NCBI GenBank assembly: GCA_023666275.1
Contig: JAMPCJ010000010.1
Span: 1-64,000 of the forward strand
Direction: 5' to 3'
DNA: 64,000 nucleotides
DNA from: Treponema brennaborense
GTDB lineage: Bacteria; Spirochaetota; Spirochaetia; Treponematales; Treponemataceae
The notes beneath the pieces are model-generated. The model searched no databases. It was not told where the DNA came from and worked only from the letters and a program-made list of their open reading frames with translations. Each line of letters starts with the position of its first letter. The first letter of the stretch is position 1. This document shows positions 11,568 through 19,618 of the stretch, piece after piece. Made by a program: the position numbers and the translations under genes.

Positions 11568-13862
11568 ATGAAACTGCGCGAAATTGAAACGCCGGTAACA
11601 GCGCTGTCCGGCATCGGACCGGCAGCCGCGAAACTATTGGCGAAATGCAACATTTTCACAGTCGCCGACTTGCTTTCGTTTTATCCGCGAACCTGGGAAG
11701 ACCGCACGCGCCGCGTCCCGATAGCCGCATTCGCTTCTGCCCCGAAAGTTCATACCATTGCCCGTGTGGAAGCGCATGAATGGTTCGGCTACGGCAGAAT
11801 GCGCACACTGAAGCTTATCATCAGCGACGGCAGCGCAACGGCAAGCCTTGTCTGTTTCAATCGGCCTTTTTACGAAAAAACATTTCCCGTCGGTTCTGTC
11901 ATCAGCGTAACGGCGCCGTTTTCAGTGCGCTACAACAGCATCCAGACATCATCTTTCGAAGCGGAATGCATCGCCAAAAACGGCACGCTTGAAGCATACG
12001 CGCAAATGCCGGTGCCGTGTTCGAAAGTCATCAGCGTGTATCCGCTTACCGCCGGAATTACGCAGGCGCAAATCCGCAAAGCCGTCGCCAAAGCGCTCAA
12101 AGAATACGGGCGCGGAATATCGGACGAAATACCGGAACACATAGCGGCAAAATACAATCTCATGCGGAAACAGCGCGCAATCGCGGCAATGCATCAGCCG
12201 GAAACGCTGGAAGAAGCGCAAAACGCGCGGAAAACACTGATATTCGAGGAACTTTTTTTATTCCAGCTTGCTATTGTCCGGCGGTTTTACGAACGGAAAA
12301 GAAAACTTCCGGAAATAACAGCGGATGCGTTTTCCGTAAAATCGGAACTCTCGGAATCGGAGCACGACGGCGGCAATTCGGAAAGCGGCAAAGACAGCGC
12401 TTCCCGCATCGATGACGATGGTTTCGCCGCGTCCTTATCGCCGAGACAAAAGTCGTTTTTTTTCAGCCTTGCTTTCAAACTCACCGCCGATCAAAAACGC
12501 ACCGTACTTGACTGCAATACCGATATAGACATGATGTACGCCGAAAACGCAGGGCAGCAATCCTGCGCCGCTATGTCGCGGCTTATACAAGGAGATGTCG
12601 GCTCCGGAAAAACGCTGGCGGCGTTCTTTGCCGCGCTGCGGGTTATCGACTGGGGCGGACAATGCGCGTTTCTCGCACCGACGGAACTGCTTGCCCGCCA
12701 GCATGCGGAAAACGCAGCGCGAATGCTCGAAAACACGTGCAGCGTGCGGCTTGCGTTTCTCACGGGCAACGTGAAATCGGCCAGCCGCAAACAGCTGCTT
12801 TGCGCATTAAAAAACGGCGAAGTCGACATTATAATCGGAACACATGCGCTTTTTTCGCCGCAAGTCGCATACAACGATTTGCGGCTCTGCATCATAGACG
12901 AACAGCATCGCTTCGGTGTGCTTCAGCGCAATGCAATTCTGGCAAAAGGACGCAAAGTTCCGCCGGCAAAAGACACGCAGACAGAAAAAAACAGCGCGGA
13001 AAATCCGGCCGTTTTTTCGCCGCCGGGATTGCTGATGCTCAGCGCCACGCCGATTCCGCGGACGCTCGCGCTGACTGTTTTCGGCGATCTCGATATTTCA
13101 TACATACGCACAATGCCCGCCGGCAGAAAACCGATTCAAACACATCTTACCAAACGCGGCAACGAAAACCGCGTGTATGAAGCTGTCCGCAAAGAACTTG
13201 CAGCCGGGCATCAGGCATATTTTGTGTACCCGCGCATCGAAACCGACAAAGATATGCAAACCGAACAGACGGAAAAAAATGAGCCGGCGAACGAAGACAT
13301 GCCCGCCCGATTTTCAGACGGACAATCGTTAAAAACAGCGGAAGACATGTACGCGTTTCTTTCCGCCGAAGTATATCCGGAATTCAAGTGCGCCGTCATC
13401 CATTCCCGCGTCGACGAAGAAACACAGCACCGCATCCTCGAAGATTTCAGGCTCGGAAAGATACAAATACTTGTCGCGACAAGCGTTGTCGAAGTCGGCG
13501 TCGATGTTCCGAATGCTACATGCATGGTCATTGAACAAGCGGAACGATTCGGGCTTGCGGCGCTTCATCAGCTGCGCGGACGGGTAGGACGGAGCCCGCT
13601 TCAGTCGCACTGCTTTCTCATATACGGGAACAAACTTTCGGAAACAGGAAAAGCACGGCTCAAAGCGCTGCATGAATCAACAGACGGATTCCGCATTGCA
13701 GAACAGGACATGATTCTCCGCGGTCCGGGCGAAGTTTCCGGCATTCAGCAGTCCGGATATCTGACGCTCGGAATTGCGGATCCGCTGCGGGATAAAGAAA
13801 TGCTTATCTGCGCCCGCGATGAAGCTGTGCGGTATCTTTCAGAACAGCTGCCGCCTCAATAA
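11568..13862 (+). CDS. recG: ATP-dependent DNA helicase RecG
   Basis: 764 residues. It has an N-terminal wedge/OB domain (about 60-150), Walker A GDVGSGKT, the DEQH box in IIDEQHRFGVLQR, motif VI LRGRVGRS, and the C-terminal region with GPGEVSGIQQSG typical of RecG. It remodels stalled forks and Holliday junctions. Two polar insertions (about 255-285 and 465-485) lengthen it relative to E. coli RecG (693). The stop lies inside the 3' end of the convergent HAD gene (59-base overlap). Confidence 0.95.
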   Translation: MKLREIETPVTALSGIGPAAAKLLAKCNIFTVADLLSFYPRTWEDRTRRVPIAAFASAPKVHTIARVEAHEWFGYGRMRTLKLIISDGSATASLVCFNRPFYEKTFPVGSVISVTAPFSVRYNSIQTSSFEAECIAKNGTLEAYAQMPVPCSKVISVYPLTAGITQAQIRKAVAKALKEYGRGISDEIPEHIAAKYNLMRKQRAIAAMHQPETLEEAQNARKTLIFEELFLFQLAIVRRFYERKRKLPEITADAFSVKSELSESEHDGGNSESGKDSASRIDDDGFAASLSPRQKSFFFSLAFKLTADQKRTVLDCNTDIDMMYAENAGQQSCAAMSRLIQGDVGSGKTLAAFFAALRVIDWGGQCAFLAPTELLARQHAENAARMLENTCSVRLAFLTGNVKSASRKQLLCALKNGEVDIIIGTHALFSPQVAYNDLRLCIIDEQHRFGVLQRNAILAKGRKVPPAKDTQTEKNSAENPAVFSPPGLLMLSATPIPRTLALTVFGDLDISYIRTMPAGRKPIQTHLTKRGNENRVYEAVRKELAAGHQAYFVYPRIETDKDMQTEQTEKNEPANEDMPARFSDGQSLKTAEDMYAFLSAEVYPEFKCAVIHSRVDEETQHRILEDFRLGKIQILVATSVVEVGVDVPNATCMVIEQAERFGLAALHQLRGRVGRSPLQSHCFLIYGNKLSETGKARLKALHESTDGFRIAEQDMILRGPGEVSGIQQSGYLTLGIADPLRDKEMLICARDEAVRYLSEQLPPQ

Positions 13863-14532
13863 GCGATTCGCATTTTTTCCAGACATGTGCCAAAACAGTG
13901 TCATCAGGCACTGCCAAATCCGGAATAAATATCGCTTTCATTCCCGCAGCAGCGGCAGCACGCAGTCCCGCGGGAGAATCTTCCGCAGCAAAACAATGTT
14001 CCGGCGGCATCCGCAGCAATTCGGCGGCTTTCAAAAAAATATCAGGCGCGGGCTTTCCGCAGGCGACATCGCCGCCGCAGACAATAACCGAAAAGAACTG
14101 CATAATCCCCGCACGCTTGAGCAGACTTTCCGCGGACGCTCTGGAAGAAGATGTCGCAAGCGCGAGCGGAATTCCATACGCAGCCGCAAAAGCGCATAAT
14201 TCATGCAAACCGAGTTTTTCCGGCGGACCGTTTTCTTCGATAAAAGACTGTATTTCTTTTCGGGCCTCGGCGTAAAAAGCATCATACGGAAAAGAAGTGC
14301 CGAACGCTTCCAAAAGCAGCCGACGGGAATCAGCCACCGTCCGCCCGATGCATGAAGCAAAAAGGTCGTCCGTTATTTCATATCCGTATTCCCGCGCTTT
14401 TTTCTTCCACACAGATTTGCATAAACGTTCCGTATCAAACAAAACGCCGTCCATGTCGCATATAAGCGCATATTCCGGCGGCGGCATATCAGCCGCAGAA
14501 TGCCCGTTCACGGCATTGCCCGAAGCACACAT
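13804..14532 (-). CDS. HAD-superfamily hydrolase, phosphatase/beta-phosphoglucomutase-like
   Basis: 242 residues. It contains the HAD motifs DMDGVLFDTE (nucleophile Asp26, acid/base Asp28), ATSSSRAS (motif II), KPAPDIFLKAA (motif III) and EDSPAGLRAA (motif IV), with the small helical cap between I and II. This is subfamily IA, which includes phosphoglycolate phosphatase and beta-phosphoglucomutase; the substrate cannot be told from sequence. A start at the ATG at 14487 is equally possible. It sits 24 bases downstream of the sigma-factor gene, so probably shares its transcript. Confidence 0.88.
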   Translation of the reverse strand: MCASGNAVNGHSAADMPPPEYALICDMDGVLFDTERLCKSVWKKKAREYGYEITDDLFASCIGRTVADSRRLLLEAFGTSFPYDAFYAEARKEIQSFIEENGPPEKLGLHELCAFAAAYGIPLALATSSSRASAESLLKRAGIMQFFSVIVCGGDVACGKPAPDIFLKAAELLRMPPEHCFAAEDSPAGLRAAAAAGMKAIFIPDLAVPDDTVLAHVWKKCESLIEAAAVLKDTAQLHRGRR

Positions 14533-14556
14533 TGTCCGTCTGTCCGTTCATGCAGG

Positions 14557-15426
14557 CTACGCGACAAACGCTTCCAAACGTTCGAGGCGGCGCGGATGCT
14601 GCAGTCTTGTTATCGCTTTTTTCTCAATTTGGCGGATGCGTTCTTTTGTCAAATTAAATACAACGCCCACTTCCTTCAGCGACATGGATTTGTTTCCGTT
14701 AAGACCATAGCGGCAGCGAAGCACGTCGGCTTCTTTTTCCGTAAGCGTATCAAGCACATTGCGTATTTCATCCTGCATATTGACACGAACCGCTGCCGCT
14801 TCCGGCGATTCATACTGATTGTCCTCGATAAATTCCCCGATGCTCGCGCTTTCGGCATCGGCGGGACGGACGGCTGCGTCAAGAGAAATCATATCGCGGG
14901 TAATATTGAGCATATCCCGTACATGAGCGGCTGTCATGTTCAGCAAATCGGCAATCTCTCTGATTTCTTCTTCTTCCGTTTTGTTCGGAGAAATCAATTT
15001 CCGCGCTTTTTCTATCTGCACGATTTCATTTGCGCGGTTCAGCGGCAGCCGAATCAGACGCGATTTTTCGCAAATCGCTTTCAAAACAGCCTGCCGTATC
15101 CACCAAACAGCGTACGAAATAAAATGATACCCTTTCGATACGTCAAAGCGCTCTATCGCCGTCATCAGTCCGATGTTTCCTTCGCTTATCAAATCGAGAA
15201 GATCGACTCCGTGATTTTGATATTTTTTTGCCACATTGACAACAAATCGAAGATTCGATTTTACGATTTTGTCTTTCGCCTGTTTATCGCCGTTCGCGGC
15301 AAGTTCCGCCAAAGCATTTTCTTCTTCTCTTGATAACAACGGATACCGATTGATATCTCTCAGATACATTGAAACTAAATTATCATCATTGAAACTTTTT
15401 GATACGTTCGTTTTTATATGCGCCAT
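14557..15426 (-). CDS. Sigma-70 family alternative sigma factor (RpoS-like/TP1012-type)
   Basis: 289 residues with regions 1.2 (NLVSMYLRDINRYPLLSREEE), 2 (DLISEGNIGLMTAIERFD, then the tryptophan-rich -10 reader HFISYAVWWIRQAV), 3, and 4 (EVGVVFNLTKERIRQIEKKA helix-turn-helix). There is no region 1.1, so it is not the primary sigma. Its place next to groES matches T. pallidum TP1012, described as a sigma-43. The start has AAAGGAG 6 bases upstream. A near-consensus sigma-54 promoter precedes it, and the gene continues into a HAD phosphatase. Confidence 0.92.
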   Translation of the reverse strand: MAHIKTNVSKSFNDDNLVSMYLRDINRYPLLSREEENALAELAANGDKQAKDKIVKSNLRFVVNVAKKYQNHGVDLLDLISEGNIGLMTAIERFDVSKGYHFISYAVWWIRQAVLKAICEKSRLIRLPLNRANEIVQIEKARKLISPNKTEEEEIREIADLLNMTAAHVRDMLNITRDMISLDAAVRPADAESASIGEFIEDNQYESPEAAAVRVNMQDEIRNVLDTLTEKEADVLRCRYGLNGNKSMSLKEVGVVFNLTKERIRQIEKKAITRLQHPRRLERLEAFVA

Positions 15427-15478
15427 ATTTATCTCCTTTTTAAGGTATATATCAAATAAAACTCTATACTAGGAGAGA

Positions 15479-15494
15479 TGCAAATACCATGCCA
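15479..15494 (-). promoter_or_regulatory. Sigma-54 (-24/-12) promoter of the alternative sigma gene
   Basis: The minus strand reads TGGCATGGTATTTGCA, against the RpoN consensus TGGCACG-N4-TTGCW: 11 of 12 defined positions match, and the invariant GG and GC have the required 10-base gap. Transcription would begin near 15468, leaving a leader of about 42 bases with AAAGGAG. No equally good -35/-10 pair with normal spacing was found here. Confidence 0.7.
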
Positions 15495-15789
15495 AAAATA
15501 TGTTTTATACGTGTATTTTATTTAAATTACCGTATTTTGCGGGTGCAAAGCCGGCATTTACGGAATTTTTAATTTATTGTGCCATAAATAATTACAGAAA
15601 CCCAAAAAATGCCGCATCTGCAAAAACAAAATATTTGCCGAAATTTTTCGTTTCTGCCGCATACGCACAAAACCGAAAAAAACAAAGGGTCATTTTGATA
15701 CATATCCGCGCAAAATCGCTTTTTTTGCATCAAAAAAAGCCAGAATTCGGAAAACACGCGAAAAACAGGAGTTATCTGTGTTTTTTTTA

Positions 15790-15819
15790 TTGACGATAGA
15801 ATGTTTTTTTTCGTATATT
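15790..15819 (+). promoter_or_regulatory. Sigma-70 promoter of groES
   Basis: TTGACG (15790-15795), an 18-base spacer and TATATT (15814-15819): five of six in both boxes. The start site would be near 15826, just upstream of the hairpin at 15838. Confidence 0.65.
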
Positions 15820-15837
15820 TGGTATTGCAGTCAATTA

Positions 15838-15857
15838 AAACTGAATCAATTCAGTTT
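15838..15857 (+). promoter_or_regulatory. Perfect inverted repeat in groES leader
   Basis: AAACTGAA, a TCAA spacer and TTCAGTTT form a perfect 8-bp inverted repeat between the promoter and the GGAGG of groES. It is not CIRCE (TTAGCACTC-N9-GAGTGCTAA). It could be a repressor site or an RNA thermometer-like hairpin. Confidence 0.5.
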
Positions 15858-15898
15858 CGTATTGTATTTTTTGTTCAAATTTTTGGAGGCAAACGTAT

Positions 15899-16165
15899 AT
15901 GAAGGTTAAACCGTTGGCAGACCGTGTTTTGGTAAAAACAGAAAAATCGGAAGCAAAAACAGCAAGCGGAATTATCATTCCCGATACCGCTCAGGAAAAA
16001 ACGCAGATTGCATCTGTTATCGCAGTGGGCGATGATTCGGAAAAAATCAAAGTAAAAGTCGGCGAACGCGTTATGTACGACAAATATTCGGGAACATCGA
16101 TAAAAATAGACGGAGAAGATCATCTTATATTGAAAGCCGCCGACATTATCGCCGTCATTGAATAG
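15899..16165 (+). CDS. groES: Co-chaperonin GroES
   Basis: 88 residues, slightly shorter than usual (about 95). It has the N-terminal KPLADRVLVK strand, the mobile loop that contacts GroEL (about 18-33, with SGIIIPD), and the C-terminal DIIAVI strand. GGAGG lies 9 bases before the ATG. groEL is not next to it; T. pallidum also keeps the two genes apart. The 3' end overlaps the convergent TPR lipoprotein gene by 11 bases. Confidence 0.95.
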   Translation: MKVKPLADRVLVKTEKSEAKTASGIIIPDTAQEKTQIASVIAVGDDSEKIKVKVGERVMYDKYSGTSIKIDGEDHLILKAADIIAVIE

Positions 16166-17942
16166 GCATTTTCATCTCGGACTGCAAAAGCCGGGCTTTT
16201 GTGTTTGACGGATCAAGCGAAATGCTGTACTGGGCAGCCAGTGCGGCATTTTTTTTGTCCCCTGTTCCGGCAAACAATGCGGCAATTCTGTAATAAATTT
16301 CCGACTTCAAAAGAATATCTTCTGTCCTGCCTGCAATATCACGGTATTTTTCAAGCGCACGGTCTGTTTGTCCCAAAACAAGATACAAATCCGCAAGATT
16401 CAAAGCGGCAGGCATACCGAATGATTTTTCGGCTGCGTGTTCGTATAACCTGACAGCGCGCTCATAATCTTTATGCTTCAATCCGATAAAGGCGCTGTAC
16501 TCTGCTTCCCAAACAGACAGCCGATCGCACAGCACATCCAAATCGGCTGTTCCGTATGCGCTTTCAAAATAATCCGCCAGAATTTTTTCCGCATCATCCG
16601 TTTTTTGTCCGCAAAGAAACAAAAAAACGGCATAACGCACAAAATAACTGCTGTCTGCGGATTCTTTCGCATCCGAAAGATTGCTTTCAAGAAGTTTCCA
16701 TATATCGATTATTTTCTGCTGCGCATCGGCATTATTTATTATCCATAAAAACTTCAAATATTCGACACGAAGTTCCGCAGAATCACTGATATCAAGCGCC
16801 TGCTCGAAACGATGAACCGCGTCGGCAACGGGAATACGGTTCTGCTTTTCGGGGTTATGCGGCTCGGCGGTTTTCAATCCGGACGCCCGCATTGCTTTCA
16901 TAAACGAATTTTCCGGCATTTCGCGCGACTGCTCAAGCACAAACCGGCTGTAATGCACAAGCCCCGGCACAAAATCGGGATATAAGGAAACGAGCTTCTC
17001 CAAAAAAAAGCGCAGATTTTCATACCGATGCGTTTCACGCGCGTATAAAGCAGCGTTCAGCAGCAATGACGGCTTCGACTGCTCCGGCAAAAGCGCCATC
17101 ATCTGCCATAGCTCTCCCGCCTGCTCTTTTTCGCCCAGCATATTGTATGCGTCAGCCGCAAGCAGTCCGGTTTCCGTATCGGAGAACAACCCAGCTTGCT
17201 CAATAAAAGAAACACAAGCGGAATAATGACCGCTGTCATAAGCAAGCAGCGCGCAAAACAATGCGTCATCGCGGCTGGCAAACGACGGAATATATCTTTC
17301 GCAAAGTTTATATGCCTGATCGTATTTTCCGGATGCGGCATACAGCACGGCGGCATTCCGCAAAAATATACGCCCTGCGGTTGCAGACGCAGCGGAAACA
17401 TACTGCGGAATAAGCGCGCGGCTGAAAAAAAGCGTTTCCGCAGCCGGCACATCAGCAGAATCGGAAAGCGTTTTCTGAATACAGGCTGTCTTCAAAAGCG
17501 CAAGTTCCGCAAGCAGCGGTTCATATTTTGTGCCTGCAAGACATTTCTCGTAATTTTCCGCCTTGCCGATACAAGCAAGCGCTTTTTCCGCATTGCCGCT
17601 TTTATGCGCAGCCAGCGCGTTGTCAGCCGCAAGCCACACATACACCGCGGCAAGATCGGAATTATCCGGCAGTTTTTTCAGTGATTTCTGCAAAAACTGC
17701 TCAGCCCGATCATTCCTGCCGAGCAGCAGATACCTGCGCACAATACCGAGTTTATTGAAAGAACCGTATGCTTTCGGCGCAAGCGCATCAAGCGCAGACA
17801 GCGCGGAAACAACATCTTTCTGCGCGATCGCCGCATCAACCGCCGCCAGCCGTTCCGTAAAAACCGCGTCTTTGGTGCGCACACCGCAGGAAAAACACAC
17901 GGCAGCGCAAACACAAATACAAAGGCGGCGAACGGCATTCAT
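16155..17942 (-). CDS. TPR-repeat lipoprotein
   Basis: 595 residues. A short lipoprotein-type signal (LCICVCAAVCFSC, lipidation probably at Cys19) is followed by tandem helix-pair repeats of tetratricopeptide type along the whole length; the clearest are near the C-terminus (ALNLADLYLVLGQTDRALEKY and the repeat after it). TPR lipoproteins serve as periplasmic scaffolds; no partner is known. The ATG overlaps the nusB stop (ATGA), so translation is coupled to nusB. Confidence 0.8.
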   Translation of the reverse strand: MNAVRRLCICVCAAVCFSCGVRTKDAVFTERLAAVDAAIAQKDVVSALSALDALAPKAYGSFNKLGIVRRYLLLGRNDRAEQFLQKSLKKLPDNSDLAAVYVWLAADNALAAHKSGNAEKALACIGKAENYEKCLAGTKYEPLLAELALLKTACIQKTLSDSADVPAAETLFFSRALIPQYVSAASATAGRIFLRNAAVLYAASGKYDQAYKLCERYIPSFASRDDALFCALLAYDSGHYSACVSFIEQAGLFSDTETGLLAADAYNMLGEKEQAGELWQMMALLPEQSKPSLLLNAALYARETHRYENLRFFLEKLVSLYPDFVPGLVHYSRFVLEQSREMPENSFMKAMRASGLKTAEPHNPEKQNRIPVADAVHRFEQALDISDSAELRVEYLKFLWIINNADAQQKIIDIWKLLESNLSDAKESADSSYFVRYAVFLFLCGQKTDDAEKILADYFESAYGTADLDVLCDRLSVWEAEYSAFIGLKHKDYERAVRLYEHAAEKSFGMPAALNLADLYLVLGQTDRALEKYRDIAGRTEDILLKSEIYYRIAALFAGTGDKKNAALAAQYSISLDPSNTKARLLQSEMKMPIQ

Positions 17943-18367
17943 CGGCGTGTGTTACTTTCGCAGTTTTTCCGCACATTGTCCAGAACCGCGTTTATAAACT
18001 TATAAGCATCATCGGAGCCGAATTCTTTGGAAATATCGATTGCCTCATCGATAATAATGGAATGATGCACATCCGCCTGAAATAAAAGCGAATATACACT
18101 TATGCGCAGAATTGCGAGATCGACTTTATTCAAGCGCGAAAAATCCCAATTTACCAGATATTTTTTTATCTCAGCATCGATTTCGGCAAGATGCGCAACC
18201 GTTCCCGAAATAAGAAGCCGTGCAAAATCAAAGCTGTCATCATCGCTGCGCTTAGGCGTGTTCTTGTCAATCCATGAAAAATCCATCAGCGTTTCAACAG
18301 GGCATCCGCCCACATCGTAAGAAAACAATGCCTGAAACGCCAGTATCCGCCCTTTTCTTCTGGACAC
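17939..18367 (-). CDS. nusB: Transcription antitermination factor NusB
   Basis: 142 residues from a GTG at 18367, read as VSRRKGRILAFQALF, the usual NusB N-terminus. AGGA lies five bases upstream and the start falls 7 bases after the foldase stop; an ATG ten codons upstream is possible but would overlap that gene. It binds boxA with NusE in rRNA antitermination. The all-helical fold and conserved NKVDLAILRI and DEAIDISKEFGSDDAYKFINAVLD segments are clear. It is encoded between the foldase and the TPR lipoprotein. Confidence 0.93.
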   Translation of the reverse strand: MSRRKGRILAFQALFSYDVGGCPVETLMDFSWIDKNTPKRSDDDSFDFARLLISGTVAHLAEIDAEIKKYLVNWDFSRLNKVDLAILRISVYSLLFQADVHHSIIIDEAIDISKEFGSDDAYKFINAVLDNVRKNCESNTRR

Positions 18368-18374
18368 GATAATC

Positions 18375-19457
18375 CTACCAGTCGAGAAGTTTATCAAGCG
18401 CCTCGCCGGATTTCAGCATCTGAAAATTTTCCGGTTTGCGAAGCTCCGAAGTGATTTCTTTTGAAGACGCAACAAGGAATTCCTGCTGTTTCTGCTGCGC
18501 GAGATTTGTTTTTATGTATTCATATACGGTAACTGTTTGATCCGGCTGTACGACATCGCTTAAGCCGAGCATTTTCGCTTCGTATTTTTCGCGGATTGTA
18601 TAAAACTGAAAATCGTCGTCCGTTTCCGTAACTTCAGACAGGAAATTCTTGTCTTTTTTAAACAATTCGAGAAGCGCATCATAATTTAATCCGAGCTGCT
18701 GCGCAGCCTGCGCATTTTTCGAAACGAGAATATCGCCGGCTTGAAAAACGGAATTTGCCGCGGCGGATTTTGCCTTTACTTCTTCTATTTTTGCCTTTTT
18801 ATTTTTCAAATCGGCATACAGCTTGTCCGCTTCTTTTTTTGCGGAAGACGCATCTTTCCCTTTCGGGACAACAACCAAAAACAGCTTAAGAATATCGCTT
18901 TGAACAAAATTCGCTTTATTTATTTCAAAAAACGAACGGATTTCCGCATCCGTCGGCGCAACATTCTGAAGCTCGCTGCGTTTTTGCGAAATAATATACT
19001 GCTGCGCAATAAGCTGATTTTTGAGAAATGATTTATATTCGGCAACATTCATGCCTACCTGATCATAAAAAAACGCGTCGATAGACTGACCGGTCTGCTG
19101 GCGGACAATGGCGGCAAACTCCTGCTCCGTAATGTTTCTTCCGACTTGCTGTGCCAGCGTGTCGAGAAACGCCTGGTTTGCCTGAGAATCCGTGACAACA
19201 AGTCCGGCTTTTTGAGCAGCCTGCACAATCAATTTTTCATCGATCATGCCGTCAAGGATTTCTTTTTTCTGCTCGACCGTAAAATTTCCCGTCCGCATTT
19301 GGCGCTGATAAACATCGACACGCGCTTTCAGCTGCTTCAGTGTAATTGATTCCGTTTTATTTAATTTGACATTGACAATCGGCAGAAGATCCGCCTGAGC
19401 GAACGCCGATACGCCGGCAAACAGCATTCCCAGCGTACAAATTAGTATCCGTTTCAT
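18375..19457 (-). CDS. Periplasmic foldase/peptidyl-prolyl isomerase-like protein (SurA/PrsA type)
   Basis: 360 residues from ATG 19457 (AAGGAAG upstream; signal peptide MKRILICTLGMLFAGVSAFA). The upstream extension of the frame lacks a signal. A SurA-N-like helical domain (about 35-175) is followed by a parvulin-position segment (about 180-290) in which the catalytic signature is not obvious, so isomerase activity is uncertain. Position next to nusB and alaS matches T. pallidum TP1016, reported as a PrsA-like protein. It probably assists outer-membrane protein folding. Confidence 0.82.
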   Translation of the reverse strand: MKRILICTLGMLFAGVSAFAQADLLPIVNVKLNKTESITLKQLKARVDVYQRQMRTGNFTVEQKKEILDGMIDEKLIVQAAQKAGLVVTDSQANQAFLDTLAQQVGRNITEQEFAAIVRQQTGQSIDAFFYDQVGMNVAEYKSFLKNQLIAQQYIISQKRSELQNVAPTDAEIRSFFEINKANFVQSDILKLFLVVVPKGKDASSAKKEADKLYADLKNKKAKIEEVKAKSAAANSVFQAGDILVSKNAQAAQQLGLNYDALLELFKKDKNFLSEVTETDDDFQFYTIREKYEAKMLGLSDVVQPDQTVTVYEYIKTNLAQQKQQEFLVASSKEITSELRKPENFQMLKSGEALDKLLDW

Positions 19458-19492
19458 CAAAAAACTTCCTTTTCCCTCTATAATAAAAAATA

Positions 19493-19520
19493 AATATACA
19501 AGCCGTCCATATATTGTAAA
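19493..19520 (-). promoter_or_regulatory. Promoter of the foldase-nusB-TPR operon
   Basis: On the minus strand TTTACA (-35), a 16-base spacer and TATATT (-10), about 36 bases upstream of the ATG at 19457, leaving a leader with AAGGAAG. Confidence 0.5.
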
Positions 19521-19618
19521 CACAAACTGTCCGCGCCCGTTACAAAAAACGGGAAATTCCATACGCTGCCGCCACGCCGTCAATTGCAAAGCATGCGCAG
19601 CGGCAGACAAAAGACCCG

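Larger units (their letters stand above)
15427..15898. other. AT-rich divergent intergenic region
   Basis: This gap between the sigma gene (minus) and groES (plus) is visibly A/T-rich with several runs of seven to eight T. It holds the -24/-12 site for the sigma gene and the promoter and hairpin for groES. A 97-codon frame at 15500-15793 has no ribosome binding site and biased composition, so it is not called. Nothing else was seen. Confidence 0.6.

Noticed and set aside
15500-15793. 97-codon frame between sigma gene and groES
   Set aside because: No ribosome binding site, low-complexity Lys/Phe/Tyr composition from AT-rich DNA, and it overlaps the promoter region.
15820-15898. CIRCE/HrcA operator at groES
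   Set aside because: The inverted repeat does not resemble TTAGCACTC-N9-GAGTGCTAA.
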